DNA of 55,071 bases, taken from the NCBI GenBank assembly GCA_000332255.1, contig KB235926.1, positions 4,674,359-4,729,429 on the forward strand, in the 5' to 3' direction. Both the position numbers and the translations under genes were made by a program. The notes beneath the pieces were generated by a model, which saw only the letters and a list, made by a program, of their open reading frames with translations, did not search any database and was not told the origin of the DNA. Every line of letters begins with the position of its first letter. Positions within the stretch are counted from its first letter, which is position 1. Below are positions 54,786 to 55,071 of the stretch, in pieces. Source of the stretch: a cyanobacterium PCC 7702. Its GTDB lineage: Bacteria; Cyanobacteriota; Cyanobacteriia; Cyanobacteriales; Nostocaceae.

Positions 54786-55071
54786 GTTTGCCCCTTCTTG
54801 CCTAAACTGAAGTTTTTTTTAAGCTATGTTAATAATTTACCAAACCATTAGGACAAATAGAGCAGCTTTCCTAAGGTAAATGGGGAGTTTGATGGAACCT
54901 AATCCTCGTTAGTTGTTGTCAATAATTTGAAAATTTTTCCACACTCCATCGAGCCACACTCGACAAGCACTTTTTGTCTACTCACATCTTGCACCTGGAA
55001 ATATAAATGTCAAAACCACAACTACGTGCAAGGGTAGTTAGTCGTTCAATATCAAGTAAAAGAAGATACAC
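54786..55071. other. Region upstream of sat, right window edge
   Basis: Contains the sat promoter. On the plus strand an ATG at 55007, with GGAA 6-9 nt before it, opens a frame to the window edge (MSKPQLRARVVSRSISSKRRY). It could be the start of another gene, but 21 codons are too few to judge. Confidence 0.3.

Noticed and set aside
1-55071. CRISPR arrays, prophage or intact insertion sequences
   Set aside because: No regularly spaced repeats, no integrase or phage structural genes, and only one decayed IS4 transposase were found.

Overview
The window is a chromosomal segment of a cyanobacterium, most likely a filamentous Nostocales-type species. The HIP1 octamer GCGATCGC is frequent inside genes. 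The gene set includes cyanobacterial markers: a CyaC-type hybrid adenylate cyclase, a Tab2/Atab2-family protein, a DUF2256 zinc ribbon, an orthocaspase-like protein, and very large multi-PAS/GAF sensor kinases. There is no rRNA gene, CRISPR array or intact mobile element. One tRNA gene, tRNA-Gly(UCC), is present.

Layout. (1) 1-3545: envelope genes, with a FecR-domain protein divergent from a predicted outer-membrane barrel protein, then a rhodanese-type sulfurtransferase. (2) 3620-9156: an MnmD-like tRNA methyltransferase, an HD-GYP response regulator, glmU behind a possible structured leader, an isoaspartyl peptidase and a DUF2256 mini-protein. (3) 9345-17905: a four-GAF protein with a degenerate kinase core, pyrD, a membrane protein with a helix-turn-helix-like tail, an intergenic region with repeated TTGGCAAAAA boxes, then gor, a YqiA-type esterase and hisC. 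(4) 20388-34087: a signalling block. It holds cyaC, a TonB-like protein, tRNA-Gly, and a tightly coupled three-gene system: an OmpR/HPt/REC/REC/GGDEF regulator, a giant Cache-HAMP-PAS-GAF histidine kinase interrupted by a frameshift near 32180, and a single-domain receiver. Both junctions are ATGA overlaps. (5) 34510-41904: a decayed IS4-family transposase abutting argJ, a candidate ~53-nt sRNA, gatB, fumarylacetoacetase with an uncharacterised partner gene, and small ORFs. (6) 42601-46317: an mgtA-type Mg2+ ATPase flanked on both sides by candidate small proteins. (7) 46902-55071: an amidase, a small secreted protein, a PrsW-like intramembrane protease, and a co-directional run of sat, a Tat-exported pseudo-orthocaspase (Tyr/Ser replacing His/Cys) and a Tab2-like gene.

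How it works together. Second-messenger signalling is over-represented: one cAMP-making enzyme, one c-di-GMP hydrolase-type regulator, and one GGDEF protein whose signature reads GGDKF. The remaining genes are mostly housekeeping (cell-wall precursor, pyrimidine, arginine, histidine, sulfate activation, tRNA amidation, glutathione). The points most worth a second look are the 25751-34087 phosphorelay operon, the mgtA small-protein cluster, the candidate sRNA at 36547-36599, the TTGGCAAAAA box array, the structured element before glmU, and the pseudo-orthocaspase.
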